Source: Pseudisothecium myosuroides (taxonomy: Eukaryota > Streptophyta > Bryopsida > Hypnales > Lembophyllaceae). From it: a DNA stretch of 64,000 bases. Shown piece by piece: positions 19,421 to 31,570 of this stretch. Position 1 is the stretch's first letter; each line of letters starts with the position of its first letter. The notes beneath the pieces are model-generated. The model worked only from the letters and a program-made list of their open reading frames with translations, did no database searches and was not told the DNA's origin. The DNA lies in the NCBI GenBank assembly GCA_951799445.1, contig OX637294.1:24887452-24951451 (forward strand), read 5' to 3'. A program made the position numbers and the translations under genes.

Positions 19421-22133
19421 GATGGCTATAACTTTCGAGAATAACCGTGTCAGCGGATTGAACGCTTTCTCCAAATCTGGAGGCGTTACCATCATTGTTG
19501 AAAAGTCCTGCGAGGAAGTCCTCCACCTCCGCATCAACGACTGGCACTTCCGGCGGTCCTAAGTTCGCTACGTGTGTCATGAACTTTGCAGTGAAATTGT
19601 CAGTTTCGACGACAACGGTGTTGGCATATGCCATGGTCTGTGGAATAGTCGCCCTCGTCCCGCCGGACGCGTCACCTACTTGTGGCGGTGGCTACATCAC
19701 TCCCAACGTCGACGTACTTGTCGTACTGGCTCCAGGCTGAGAATGAGGTACCGCCGTCTGAGACGAGATTAACGCCTTCAGCGTATCCTCCATTTGCTAA
19801 TGCGATTGGCCAATACTCTCTTGCAGGTGCGACACGCTGCCCTCCATATCGACCACACGAGTGCGGACGTCCTCCATGTTGGCTCTTCTAGAAAGTACTG
19901 ATTTTCTCTTCTCAAGTTGCTGCCAACTATACTCCCTTGCCACCTCATCCGTTATCTCTGTCTGGTAAGGTTTCTTGCTGTGCTCCAAAGTCTGTAACCA
20001 TTTTCCAGAATCTCATTTTCAGTTCTTATTTAAATTAAGCAAGAGAGAATAACTAATTACGAACGTGAAGGGCCTCCCTTAAGATTGTCAAACTTACTTC
20101 AATCATGCACCACCCTGCTGAAGTCGCCTACAAGCACTAGAACGACCAGTGTGGACAGGACACGATCAGTGTCCAGCAAACTAATCAGTACAAATTAGTA
20201 CAATAGTATTTCACATTCTCATGGAAATGAGCTTCATCGTTACAGTATATGCAGAACTGGTGCACTCACTTCCAACACACGTCGCTCACTTTTTTGGCAA
20301 TATCATGAAGTTATGAAACCCAATTCTATGTTCACTTTAAGTAATGCCTTGTCCAAAGGATGTAGCAACGTACTTCCATCTTCCACTACCGTGACAACAA
20401 AGTTGCCTCACACTGCATGACCACATCGTTCAAACAGAAACCTCAGACGAAGTTCCTGACCAATTTAACGATGGCGTCTCTTTCGATGGCTTTGAGCTAA
20501 GCCATCTTTGAACCCTTCCCTTGGGATATAGAGCGCATGTGCTCGGACATGATCTGTGATTCTTCAGTATTACGTCGCCGAAGGAGCGTGTTCCATTGCT
20601 CCTGTGTGATGTCAGCTGGTTTTGGTTGTCCCGCGTCTATCAATGTGTTCAATCTCCACTGTGATGTTATGAGGACCTTGGTGCAGATGGGACCAACCCA
20701 TTTCTCACTGAGTTTGTAGGAGTGGCCCATCATGTCCCACTCTAAACACACAGCGCCACTATTCAAATTGTCATTTCACTTGACACTCTGTGTCTGCCTC
20801 TACTGTTCACATTTAATGTAGAGAACGGAAATGAACAGCATTCTCTACAAGGGACTTCCTGTTGTAAAATTCACTGCAAACTCATACGATTCATGGAACA
20901 AGACAAAATGATCGCAAACATGTACCCTTGTAGAGGCGACGGAACAGCTGCGTTCTCAAAGCACTTGGTTGCGACTCCCAGTTAGAGGTGGGATCTAAGC
21001 TCTTCGCGTACTTTTTTATGTCATCCGTGAGACTCTCCTTCATGTTGCCCCATGGCAAGCCATTAACGTCCAATGTGACAGGTTTCTTCATTATCTTTCC
21101 ACGCCTATGACGATGACCCTGGTCCGGGCCATATTGACCACCGGAGTCGTCACTATCGTCTCCTTCTTCACCCTCTACACCCGTGCCACCTCCGGCACTA
21201 CACATGGTAACCAAAGGTACTTATCAACGTTTAGCACGCTTCGTATGGACCTACTCCCGAGAAAGGATGAAACGTCAGGACAATAGAAACTTCCAAGCCA
21301 ACGCTATGATGTTTTATATGAAGTGAAAGAAATGACCTTTAAGGGCGACTGCAAAGTACAGTCATACAAGACATGGCGCACTCGTGACACAACGTTCACA
21401 ACACAGAGAAGACAAAAACGTATTGCATAATCAAGTTCCACTGGCAAACTCTCTCACATTCTACAAGTCAAACTGTAAGTTCGACTTGTTCAGTCACAGA
21501 AAAAGTAGACACCGGTGGAACACTTCAATGACACTCATGCTCAGATGGCCGACTAAACAAATCACAAGGAACAGTATGCGCGGACCACCAAACCATTTCA
21601 ACACACAGTTCACGTAAGCCCATGAACTCCAAACACGCAGCTTCCAAAAACGACCAAGTTCACGACAGCTTGAAAACATTTCCAAGGACTCATTCCTTGG
21701 GCTTGCTCACTACTACGTGTAACTAACATGGTACGATTCAAGCAAACTTCCCCTACCGTCAGCACCAAATACCGTGGAAAAATCCTTCCTTCGCGAATTC
21801 AAGTCACATGCACCGATAGAACCAAGAAAACCTGACATATGAAAATCACGAGTACCTCCAGTCTTCATCGTCCTCCGCTTCTTCCTGGTCAGATGACTCT
21901 GACTCTTGCACGTCCGTCACCTTCCGCTTCTTCGTTGGCGGAGTTACTTCACGGCCTTTCCCCTTACCTTTCCAAATGCTGCCCGATGGCCAGTCTTGTC
22001 GCTGCTTACTGCACTTCTCCACATCCGAACGAACGCGCATGTACTTAGTCCATCGGCCTTCTGTATCCTCCATAGCGTCCGCCTGGGCGGGCGAACTTCT
22101 GCGTTTTAGAGCTTTACCTCCTCCTTGCGCCAT
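19421..22133 (-). pseudogene. minus-strand multi-exon gene, En/Spm-type transposase-like, broken
   Basis: Exon-like blocks run right to left. 22133-21854 starts with ATG, is Lys/Arg-rich with PPTKKRKV (a nuclear localisation-like motif) and ends in an acidic tail. 21180-20935 gives KKPVTLDVNGLPWGNMKESL. 20790-20497 gives ADITQEQWNTLLRRRNTEES then SEHMRSISQGKGSK. 19999-19797 gives KKPYQTEITDEVARE and a coiled coil. 19640-19421 reaches the Gypsy border. The run of a DVNG-LP-G segment, a TQEQWNTLL segment, a SE-M-I-GKGSK segment and a KKPYQTE segment resembles the plant Transposase_24 (Ptta/En/Spm) domain by pattern only. A stop follows GSKMA. Splice limits are estimates. The Gypsy insertion may have split this gene from the pieces at 3.8-5.6 kb. 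Confidence 0.4.
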
Positions 22134-22559
22134 TCTCGCTGGATGTATGCACCACGATACGAAACCTTCACCACGATCCTACGAACTTGAAGAACAAAAC
22201 CATTAGGACTTTGTCCGGATCCACGTTCATGAAAACAACCACAACAATGCCGAACCACCGACGACAATTGAAGACTACACAAAGCAACACAAACGTTCCT
22301 GTATGCTGCAAACTCATTGACTCCAAACTAAATCTCATGTGCTACAGTATCGTATATTCACTCTACTTCAACTGAATGTCAAGCAGCATCGGTAATTCAA
22401 GGCAAATCCATAACAATCTGAGGAATATCTCACACTACCAAAGCTGAAAACACCAAATGAGCGCTGCTAAATCGAAGACGAGTCGTCACAGAAAACAAGC
22501 CTTGCAATTGATCAGTCTTGTTACATCTGAGAACTGTGCGGGTCGTCTGAAATACCCAA
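22134..22559. other. no gene recognised
   Basis: Short sequence between the start of the minus-strand gene and the Copia-type LTR. Only small open frames; nothing identified. Confidence 0.4.
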
Positions 22560-25500
22560 CGACTGGCTATGAGCGCTTATTTATCCACCCTTGTTAAATA
22601 AGTGAGCACAACCAAGCTCTAAGTGTTTTGGTGTTTAATTTTTGTCCTACGGGTGCCTAGCGTAAATCCATTATGCCTTCCAAGCAATGGATCTTTTTTC
22701 TAAGTTCGTAACATCCACAATGTACATGAAACCCAAAGAAATTCAATACGGCAAGTTCTACTCTATCTTCTTTAATCAAAAGAGGTCACGGTGGTTTCGA
22801 ATTTGAACTAGTTACAGTCAAAATTTAACAACCCTAGGTGATAGGACATTTCATGCCATTTCTAAAAACATAAAATTCGACCCTACCCCCTTCTCCTAAC
22901 AAAAGTTATGGGCGGATGAAGTTTAGCTTTTTAAATTTCATCCATGATGTAAGACGTTCTTCCTAATTCAATTATCCTTGAAAATTTAACCCTAGATTTA
23001 GGTGGTTAGGACCTGCCTAAATCCTAAGTTTTGACTTGGATGAACTATTTTAGGTTGACTTCATCCGTTCCTTGACCCAAACTTCATCCTTGAATATTTC
23101 CTAGGGTTTTTGGTCTTTCTTGAAGTTTGAACTTCTTCAAGGTTACTTAATGGTTGTACTATGACCTACTATTACTAACTTCTTCCTTTGATCAAGTTAA
23201 AACATCCTAGTTCTTCCTATCCTTGTTCTTTGAGGTTTTGTTTGAGTTTTGGACAATTACTATTTTTAGAATTTTTGGAGTTTTTCCTTCTAGAGGCTAG
23301 CTTAAAATTTCCAAAATGATATCTTACTTGGAAATCCACCTATCCTATCAAAAGTTGTTGATGGATGAAGTTTGACCGCTAATCGGTCTTTAAAACTTCA
23401 TTCGTTGATTACTCCTAATCCTAATTTGATAATTAACTTCTAATTTCACTTTTTGAGACTTAGGTTATTTCTAGTTGATATTTACTAATTTACCTTGTCT
23501 TGTTTATCTTCTAATCATTTTTCATCTAAATTAGGTCCTAAACTTCATCTTTCCATATCTCACTCGTTTTAGCTCCAAATCCTAAATGTGAGATGGTTTT
23601 GGAAACCTCTAACTAAACTTTACAACACCGCTATCCTGGTTCTTGAAATATTCCTATTCTAGACACTCTGAATTGACTTGAGAATTTGGTCCTACTTGTA
23701 AACACCTATTTTTGAGAAATTGAAATGGATGGTTTAAAGTTAGGAGCTTACCTCGGAATTGGTGTCATTATTTAGGTAATCGTATACCCCTTCAAATTCC
23801 TCATCATTTGCCATGTTTCGGAATTGTTTGGTAATTTTTTCCACGACTTAAAGTAGGAGTTTTAGTACAAGGTTTGCCAATTTTTTGGACTTCCTTTTTC
23901 TTTTCTTTTTCTTCTAATTTCTCTTTCTCTTCTAATACTATTTTAATTCAATTATTTGCACTTCAAAGGGTTGACTAGTCTTGAACTAAAATAATTGAAA
24001 TCAACTCCCAACTAGTAGTTGACTCTTCAACTCCTTGATCAATTATTATTCTATCCAAGTTTTGATGGTTCTAATTGCTCTTCCTAGATTTCCACCTAAT
24101 CCTATCTTTTCCTAAATCCTCTTCAAACTTTTAAATTGTCACTTCATCTCTCCACATTTTCAAAGTGGTTTTGAAAGTTCCAAGTGTTCTACTTCCTATG
24201 GTTTTTGAGCCTCTTTTTGTAATGGAAATGTTGCAAATTGAGATTCTTTGGACTCCTACCTTCTTAATTTCTCTCCTCCTAATCCTACTTCCAATTTCTC
24301 TCTATTTTTCTAGACTCCTAACATTTCTAATTCCTAAAATGCAAGATGAAGGTGTGATGGGTTTTTGATAAAAATTCAAAATTTGGGCCAAAACATGCCT
24401 CCAACTGGCCTTCAATTCAAGTTCTTTTTTTCTCAGCCAAGTTTTGTTCAGTCATGGCCAGCTTGCAGCCAACATTCAGTCACCACAGTTCAGTCATGCA
24501 GTCAGTTACAGCAATTCAGTCGCATGGCCATGCCACGTGACAAGGCGTGGTGGCTCGGCTCCCCCGTCCGTCCTTGTAGTCCCGTCCGTCCTTGTAGCCC
24601 CCGTCTCGAACAGGCTTGCTGGTCCGTCCCGGCCCTTCGGGCTCTTTGATTTTTTTTGGTATTTTGATTTTTACAAAAAACAACAACAACAATTTAAACC
24701 AAAAAAGGAAAGGTTGCTTACACTAAGGTTGGTCTCAACATTTCTAATCTTTTCCGGCAATAATTAAATTACCCTTTTGGATGCTAAACTTAATGGTCCA
24801 AAATAGTGTTTTGGACACTAAACTTGGTGACAAGGGAAAATTGGGGATTTTTACTAGCACTTAATGATTTTAGACTCTTTCTTGTAACAAAGCAAAGTCA
24901 AAGCTTCGTCGTATTTTAGAAAATCCCCAAACTCCTAGACAATTTGAGCAAAGCAAAGTCAAAGCTCCACCGTATTTTAGAAAATTCCCAAACTCCTAGA
25001 CAATTTGAACAAAGCAAAGTCAAAACTCCGTCGTATTTTAGAAAATCCCAAAACTCCTAGATAATTTGAACAAAGCAAAGTCAAAGTTCCGCCATATTAG
25101 AGAGCCTACTAACATCAAGGGTCCAAGCCAACGAAGGAGGATTGTTAGTACAACTCTACAAGGGCTAAAAACCAACACAAAACTAACATAAGGAGAGCTT
25201 GGATGGTTGGTCGAGGCTAAAACTCAAATACAAGTTAATCAAGATGGATTAGAACACAACTTTCTCAAAGAAAACATTAGAGGGCCCCCCTAAGCGGCAT
25301 TGCCAAGATACAGAGGGGGGTACACTCTAAAATTAGTAGAACACTACAACAATTTCACAATAAGACTTTAAACAAGGCAATAAAAGAAAACTTTGAAGGG
25401 ACCCCAATGTCTTTCAAAGAGAGCTCTAAAAACATCAACAATGGAGCTAAAAATGCTTCAAAAACACACAAATTTGGCAACGTGGCCTAAAATGGCTGAA

Positions 25501-26851
25501 ATCCAACTAAATGGACCAAAATGTGCAAAGTAAGCCAAAATATGGCTACAAGGGGTGTTTGTGAGAGGAAAATGAACCCCCTTATATACATTTCTAAGGG
25601 TGCTCATCCCCCTTCTTTTCCTAAGCCGTAATCTTATCAACTAAGATTTTCATCCTAATCTTCAATTTTTGACTTTCTACGCTGGTCCAAACGTCTAACT
25701 TTTGGAGATTAACTCTAAATTGAAAATCGATTGCGTCGTTGGCTTCAGAAGGTCATTTTTAGTCTTAAGGAATCCTTTGCCCCTTAACCAAACTCCAAAA
25801 AACGCAACATAACCTACCGCTAACTGAACGCCAAAATGGGGTAAAAACTCAAATCTTGGAGGTTGACTTTTCTGAGAAAAATAACTAGCCTAGGTTCTTT
25901 AGTAGGTATGGAGGAGTAAGAAAAGACCTAGTTTTGACCTCATTCTAATTTTGTATGCTCTCGGTACGCAAGTCAACTCCACTATAAACTTCAATTTCGC
26001 CAATTTTGGAGGAATCTCGCCGATTCGGGCACTTTTGGCTATTGGAATGTCTTGAAACTTGGTGGGGCATCTTATTAACATAAAAAAAGTTAATCAAATT
26101 TTTAGTGAGATTTTACCGCAACCTGGGTAATTTCTAGAAAATTTCCATCGTAGGTTTTGGCGGTTGACTGTCCGAAAGGGCATCTTCTGCAAGTCAGAAA
26201 ATTCCGAAACTTTTCACGGAACCTCTTATGAAATCCCAAAAAGGATGTGCAAGCTCATATTTTTACTTTGCACAAAGGTCAGAGGAGAATCACATTTTGT
26301 CTTCTTCTTTCAATTCTGACAATTAAAGAATCTTTCACATACAAAAGAATCTTGGCAAGCCAATTTCGCCATTGAGTCCCAAACGTGATTTCCACCCTAG
26401 AACACCATACTCCACCCGTAGATTCTTCTTACAGGTCCATCTTGAATTTGTAACTCCTGTAGGCCAACAATTGGGGTTTCTGCTATTTCTTCGATGCTAT
26501 GGGGAAAGTGAAACTTATCTCTGGGAATGGACTTAAGACCTCAACAGTGTTCCCTCGGACCCATTTTAGCCATAAGATGTCACATGTACCGTAGGTTTGG
26601 ACTGTTTGGGCCGGTTAGCCTTTAATTCTATTATTTACATGTATTTCCACGTTTTAACCTATGTACAAGTGGAAATGGGATTTATTTGGGGAAAACAATC
26701 TATAAAGGGCCAAATGCTATATTGGTACGTGACATACCTATTTTGGTTTTACACTCTTTTTTTGGCTTTTTGTGTATAAAACTACACTTAAATTTGTAAA
26801 AATTGAAAAAAAAAAAACTGTGAGTCCCTAGTGACGAATTGGGGGCTCACA
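22560..26851 (+). repeat. left LTR (about 4.3 kb) of a Copia-type composite element
   Basis: It follows the same order of landmarks as the LTR at 28697-33769: TATCCACCCTTG, TGCCTTCCAAGCAATGGATC, long T/C-rich AACT-type text, a GC-rich patch, a block with AGCTCTAAAAACATCAACAA near 25420, and a 3' end ...GGGGGCTCACA. Similarity to that LTR is clear but far from identity, so these are not the two fresh LTRs of one insertion. The left edge is approximate. The next bases (26854 onward, TGGCGCCCCG) resemble a primer-binding site. Confidence 0.55.
24889..25108. repeat. 61-bp tandem repeat, about 3.6 copies
   Basis: Units start at 24889, 24950, 25011 and 25072 with AAAGCAAAGTCAAA, followed by a (T/C)CGTCGTATTTTAGAAAAT-type core. 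Copies differ by a few bases. It lies inside the left large LTR. Confidence 0.9.
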
Positions 26852-26853
26852 TC

Positions 26854-26863
26854 TGGCGCCCCG
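26854..26863 (+). other. primer-binding-site-like sequence after the left LTR
   Basis: TGGCGCCCCG lies two bases after the CTCACA end of the LTR, where a primer site should be. TGGCGCC is the usual start of a tRNA 3' end complement, but the following bases do not give a clear tRNA match. Confidence 0.4.
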
Positions 26864-27000
26864 TTTCTATCTTAGGGTATACTAACACTGACTGGGGCTC
26901 CTGTCCCAAAACTCGCCGATGAATGGGAGCTTATGCATTCATTTTTGCAGGCAGCTCCATCACCTAGCAGAGTAAACGTCAATTGACAGTCTCAAAGTCC

Positions 27001-28189
27001 TCGACAGAATCAGAATATAGAGCACTCAGTGATGCCGCTCAAGAGGCCGTATGGCTTCACCGGCTCCTACACGAGCTTATCAAACCCAACTTTCCTACAA
27101 CACACCAATAGACTCAATCCACTTCACCAAGCCCGTCAGCCAGCATCGACATATATTGTGACAATCAAGGAGCCATGCAACTTGCTCATAATCTGGTTTT
27201 CCACGCCCGCTCAAAACATATCCGTCGAGATATACTACCATTTTATCTGCGAACAAATTCTGGGAGGAGAAATCAAAATCAAGTATATTCACACGGGTTC
27301 ACAACCCGCAGACGCGCTTACAAAAGGATGATAGCAAGAAAGACCTGTACTATTTTGCGTCACAATGAGAGTTTTTCTTTTGTCATAACTTTTGAAGCAT
27401 GAAAGTAATTAACTTGAAATTTTTATTGAAGATGGCTAACTTGATAGTCTTTAGATCCCCTATTTTTTAGAAATTTTCAAAAATAATTTTATATTTAAAT
27501 TTAAATTTAGCTAATTTGTCACACTTTGCGGTTTAGGGATTTTTGATACTGGAGAGCACCCAAAATTAATGATCTAAAGCTGAAATTTCTATGGTCTATT
27601 TCTATATTAGGAAGTCATGTTTCTACCAAAGGAAATTGAAAAATATTTTATTTTGCGTCCTCCACATGCGTGCCAACAGGGCTCCTTTACGCACATGTTT
27701 TTGAACATTGATGATGGTTTTACAATCATTCTTTTGGTGAAATCTCTTCATCATAAAGTTCTCCCAAACTGCCAATTTTTAGGTTTTTTAAAAATTTCTT
27801 TTCTTATTTTTTACAAATTAGAATGTGAAAGTACCTATTTTTTGAGATTTTGCTAGTTTTTGAGACTTTTCTAGTTCTCCTACTTAAAGATTTTTTCTAT
27901 GCTTTTCCTTCTTAGGGTACCTTCTTCTTAAAGGTTTAAATATTAAAAATACTTTTCATATTTTTTTTAAATTGTCTTTCTAATTATACAGTACTCCCGA
28001 AAGAAAAAAGGAGTACTGTGAAAAACGCTACTGAAACTAGTAGGTGTTTCTTGTAATCACCCAAAAGCCCTTGGACGTGTGAAGTTCCACCAGCACCGAA
28101 TAGCACTGGGACTCTACAGCCTCGGGGATCTAAAGAAAGACGATACACTCCATTCCTCACCTTCAAACCTAAACCTTAGTACCTCTTAA
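27001..28189 (+). pseudogene. Copia RNase H C-terminal fragment, broken
   Basis: STESEYRALSDAAQEAVWLH and RLLHEL open the fragment, followed after damage by IYCDNQGAMQLAHNLVFHAR and SKHI, then after a 1-base shift near 27225 by YYHFICEQILGGEIKIKYIH and TGSQPADALTK. This is the end of a Ty1/Copia polyprotein (RNase H). The frame stops at 27325, where a 737-bp inverted-repeat transposon is inserted, and resumes after it with ALGRVKFHQHRIALGLYSLG, ending at a TAA near 28187. Everything upstream (Gag, protease, integrase, reverse transcriptase) is missing. Confidence 0.85.
27326..28062. mobile_element. family B inverted-repeat transposon, copy 1 (4-bp target duplication AAAA)
   Basis: Ends GGATGATAGCAAGAAAGACC and GTGTTTCTTGTAATCACCC are inverted repeats of the family pattern GGGTNATTGCAAGAAACAC. 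AAAA flanks both sides (27322-27325, 28063-28066). Removing the insert and one AAAA restores the Copia frame between TK and ALGRVKF. It is 737 bp and lies in the opposite orientation to the copies at 49.4 and 54 kb. No transposase frame is seen. Confidence 0.88.
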
Positions 28190-28190
28190 C

Positions 28191-28478
28191 TTAGAACAAG
28201 TAGTCTTCGGCCTCTGCCAAAGAACCAAAGCTTTTATGCACAGCCCCCTTAAAACCAATAATCTCCCTAGAACAATCCTACCAAGAGAAATAGAGCCCCG
28301 GAGTTCTTTCCTGCCTGATAGCATAAAATCTAACTTTAGAACCTCCTCGGGCACCCTTTGGCATTATCTGCAACTGGACCGCAGCTTCCCGATTCGCGGT
28401 GCACCTCGCTGCTTCAATCTGCTCCTCCAACGCACACAGCTCCAGCTCCATCACATACTTAGCAATAATCGCGTCCAC
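28191..28478 (-). pseudogene. antisense frame with RNase H1 N-terminal / viroplasmin-like domain
   Basis: On the minus strand, from an ATG at 28478, a helical Glu/Ala-rich segment (AKYVMELELCALEEQIEAAR) is followed by KVRFYAIRQERTPGLYFSW, an in-frame TAG at 28278-28280, then DCSREIIGFKGAVHKSFGSL and AEAEDYLF before the true stop at 28191-28193. This fits the small hybrid-binding domain found at the N terminus of eukaryotic RNase H1 and in caulimovirus viroplasmin proteins (pattern FYAVR-GR-PGIY-W--C---V-GF-GA--K-F). It is antisense to the Copia fragment and lies just before its polypurine tract. More helical sequence lies upstream in shifted frames up to about 28690. The single stop and the shifts argue that it is decayed. 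Confidence 0.65.
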
Positions 28479-28684
28479 AACCTAGAAACACCACTCCGCC
28501 AAACGGAAGACGAATGCGCAGAAGAACCAGATCACCAATCCTACTAGGCCAATCAATGATGCGCTCCCCATACAACTGCGCAACCCGCGCATTTCTCGAT
28601 TCACGACCTGCGCCATTCAATCTGCAATCTCACCAACGCACTCACCAGGACGCTCTCAGCTTCTATCAATTGTTCAATAGTTTG

Positions 28685-28696
28685 ATTGAGGGGGGG
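28685..28696 (+). other. polypurine tract before the right LTR
   Basis: GATTGAGGGGGG lies directly before TATTGGCATAACATGCC, as expected for a plus-strand primer tract before a plant Copia LTR, which commonly starts TGTTGG. Here the second base is A. Confidence 0.55.
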
Positions 28697-29079
28697 TATT
28701 GGCATAACATGCCATTAGGATTTCTGTGGGCGTTAGATTATCCACCCTTGGTAATAGAGTGAACACCGACCAAGTTCTATGCCTTTATCTACATTTTTTA
28801 ATATATGGGGGTGATGTGAGCGTGGTCCACTGTGCCTTCCAAGCAATGGATCTTTTTTGCTGATGTTTCCTAAGTGTCGTGGATGGCAACAAATAATTAG
28901 AATGCATGTAGTAACTCACAAGGTAACTGCAATGCTCAGGGATAATGGTAAAATTCTAACTCTCTAACTATCTATCCTATGTCGAGGGTAGACTGGGTAG
29001 TTGGGGTCATTTCTAATGTCCCTAACTACGTAAAAAAGGGGAACCCCTATGCTCCTTCCATGAACCTCTAAGGCTATCT

Positions 29080-30060
29080 TGGATTTTTAAAACTCCACCT
29101 AGAAGTTCTACTTTTAAAAGCTACCCCTAAAGTTCCAACTTCGGAATGTAACTCTAGATTTTACTTCTTTAACTTGATTCTAAATATTAACTACCGACTT
29201 TTGCTCTATGTTTTGACTTTTGACTCTAGGTTTCTATTCCTAAATTAACTCTAAGATTTACCCTTGAATTTTAACTCTATGTTTTAACTTTTAACTCTAA
29301 GTTTTTACTCCTAAATTAACTCTAAACTCTACCCTTGAATTTTAACTCTAGGTTTTTGACTTTTAACTCTAAATTTTACTTCTAAAATTAATCCCAAATT
29401 TTAACCTCTAGGTTTGACTCTACATTTTCACTTTGACTCTAGATTTTTTCTACTTCCAACAACTAACTTTAACTTTAACTTCTACCTCTAACTTTTAACT
29501 TCTACTTTTAGCTTTTCACTCTAACTTTTTACTCCCCAATTGACTCTAAAGTTTAACCTTTAAATTTAATCTTAACTTTTGACTTTTGACTTTTGACTTT
29601 CTACTTCCAACTTTAATCCTATCGTTTTAATCCTAGTTTAACTCTAAGTGTTATCCTCCTAAATTTAATTCCAACTTTTAACTCTAGGGCTTAACTTCTA
29701 AACTTACTTCCAAAATTTACTCTGAGTTTTGACTTCTAATTTTAACTCTATTTCTAACTCAAAAATCTACTCGTAATTTCTACTTCCTAAATTTAGTCCA
29801 AAGTTTTACTTTTTAATTTCTACTTCCCACTCGGATTTTTTACTCCTAATTAACCCTAACTTCCTTTTCTAAACTCCCCTAAGGTTTCACTGGAAATTTT
29901 AACCCCCTAAGTTAAACTTCCAAATTAATTCTACTTTTTAACTTCCCAAAGTTAACTCTAGATTTTTACCTTAGAAGTTTAACTTTTACAATTAGATTGT
30001 AACTTGACTCTAGTTCTAGCTGCTAATAAATCCCTAATTTTAATCCTAAAGTCTCTTTCT
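29080..30060. repeat. degenerate low-complexity tract of AACTCTA/TTTTGACTT words
   Basis: About 1 kb made of irregular repeats such as TTTTAACTCTA, GACTTTTGACTTTTGACTT and AACTTCTA. There is no fixed period. It lies inside the right LTR; the left LTR has a weaker version near 22.9-24.1 kb. Confidence 0.75.
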
Positions 30061-31140
30061 ACCCTAAATTCCTAAGTTCCGTCCATGGTTCCTTCTTGGA
30101 TGAAATTTTTACTCAAATTCCTCCGTCCTACCCCCTACCACTTAACTTAGCCTAACACGGTCGATTTAAAGCCAAATCCTAAGTGTAATATGTTTTTGGA
30201 AACCCCTATCTTTAATCTATAACTTTTTGAATCTAAACTTCTAATTTGCGCTAATCTCGAATGCTAATCACACTCTAAGGGCTGATTAGGGAAATAAATG
30301 CTAATTAGGGAGAAACATCAAAGATTAAATCAAAAACTCACCTCTTCACTACCGATTTCGGAAATAACCTCGTCCACGTCCACGTGTACGTCCTCATGCT
30401 CCATGGTAGTCTTTGGTTTTGTTTTGAATTTTCTCCAAGCTCACCGCTTATTGAGAAAATATTACAATTTTTGATGATCTAAACTCCCTCTTTCTCTTCC
30501 TCCTTTCTTTTCTTTCTTCCTCTTTCTTTTACACTAGCACTATTCCACCTAAGCTTTTATGAGTCTTACACTATAGTTTCAAACTCCAAGAAGGGTTTAA
30601 ATGTTCCTCCTACCCTCTTACACAACTTTGCCTTTGTGTCATCCTAATCCTCCTCCCATCGGTCACTATGAATTCTCAAGATTTTCTCTTAGGTCGACCT
30701 ACTCTAACCCTAGGTCACTATTTATCGTCTCTCTCACCTCTCTTGCCTACTTCTTCTCCTCCTTTCCTAATCTCCTTCCATTGTGTGTAGGAGTGAGTGG
30801 TGAGATTGAAGCTACTTTTGTGTGCAGGTACGGTGGTGCTCCGCTCTTCTCTCCCTCCTCCCTTTTTGATTTTTAGACCCTAATCCCTACTCCAATCCCT
30901 ATTTAACAATAGGTCAGCCCCCCATTTTCCTTTGTTTTGTTTATCTTGTCTTTGTTTTGTTCTAGTGTGAGAGAAACCAAAAAATCAACAAAAAGGAGTT
31001 CAAAAATTGGGAACCGAGTTATGCTCCAACTGCCTGCCGGACCAAGCTTGGCCTCCCGGTTGGCTAGCTAGCTGCTGGGAGGTCGGGTTCAAACAAAATA
31101 AATAAATAATTTATTTATTTGTTTGTTTTTTATATTCGGA

Positions 31141-31570
31141 TGATGTGACCTGGTCTAGTTCGGTTCTCGACTTGATCTGGTCTGTTTGGTTCTTGACTGA
31201 TCTGGTCTGTTTGGTTCTCGACTTGATCTGGTCTGTTTTGGCTCTGGACCTTGACTACTAAGGGAAAACTGGATTTTTGGCAACTTAGATTTTTGGTGAA
31301 CTAAGGGAAAAAACTTGGGGAAAATAAAACTTGGAAAAAATAGGACTTGAAGGAAATAGAACTTGGGAAAAATAGGACTTGAGGGAAATAGAACTTGGGG
31401 AAAATAAGACTTGGGGAAAATAGAACTTGGGGAAAATAAGACTTGGGGAAAATAGAACTTGGGGAACAACTAGACTCACTAAACACTTGGGGAGCAACTT
31501 AGACACACTAAAACTTGGGGAACACTCAGACTCACTAAACACTTGGGGAACAACTAAACTAAAGAAAACG
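31141..31570. repeat. tandem repeats in the right LTR
   Basis: 31171-31250 has about three copies of a 25-bp unit containing GATCTGGTCTGTTTGGTTCT. 31305-31470 repeats ACTTGGGGAAAATA with a period near 16 bp, then longer units with CACTTGGGGAACAACT run to about 31560. The minus-strand Phe/Pro/Ser-rich frames over this region come from the repeat. Confidence 0.8.

Noticed and set aside
24889..25108. Possible CRISPR-like array (61-bp repeats)
   Set aside because: Repeats are directly adjacent with no spacers, and the context is a plant LTR.
31155..31542. Minus-strand Phe/Pro/Ser repeat protein
   Set aside because: Translation of a tandem DNA repeat within an LTR; no independent gene signal.
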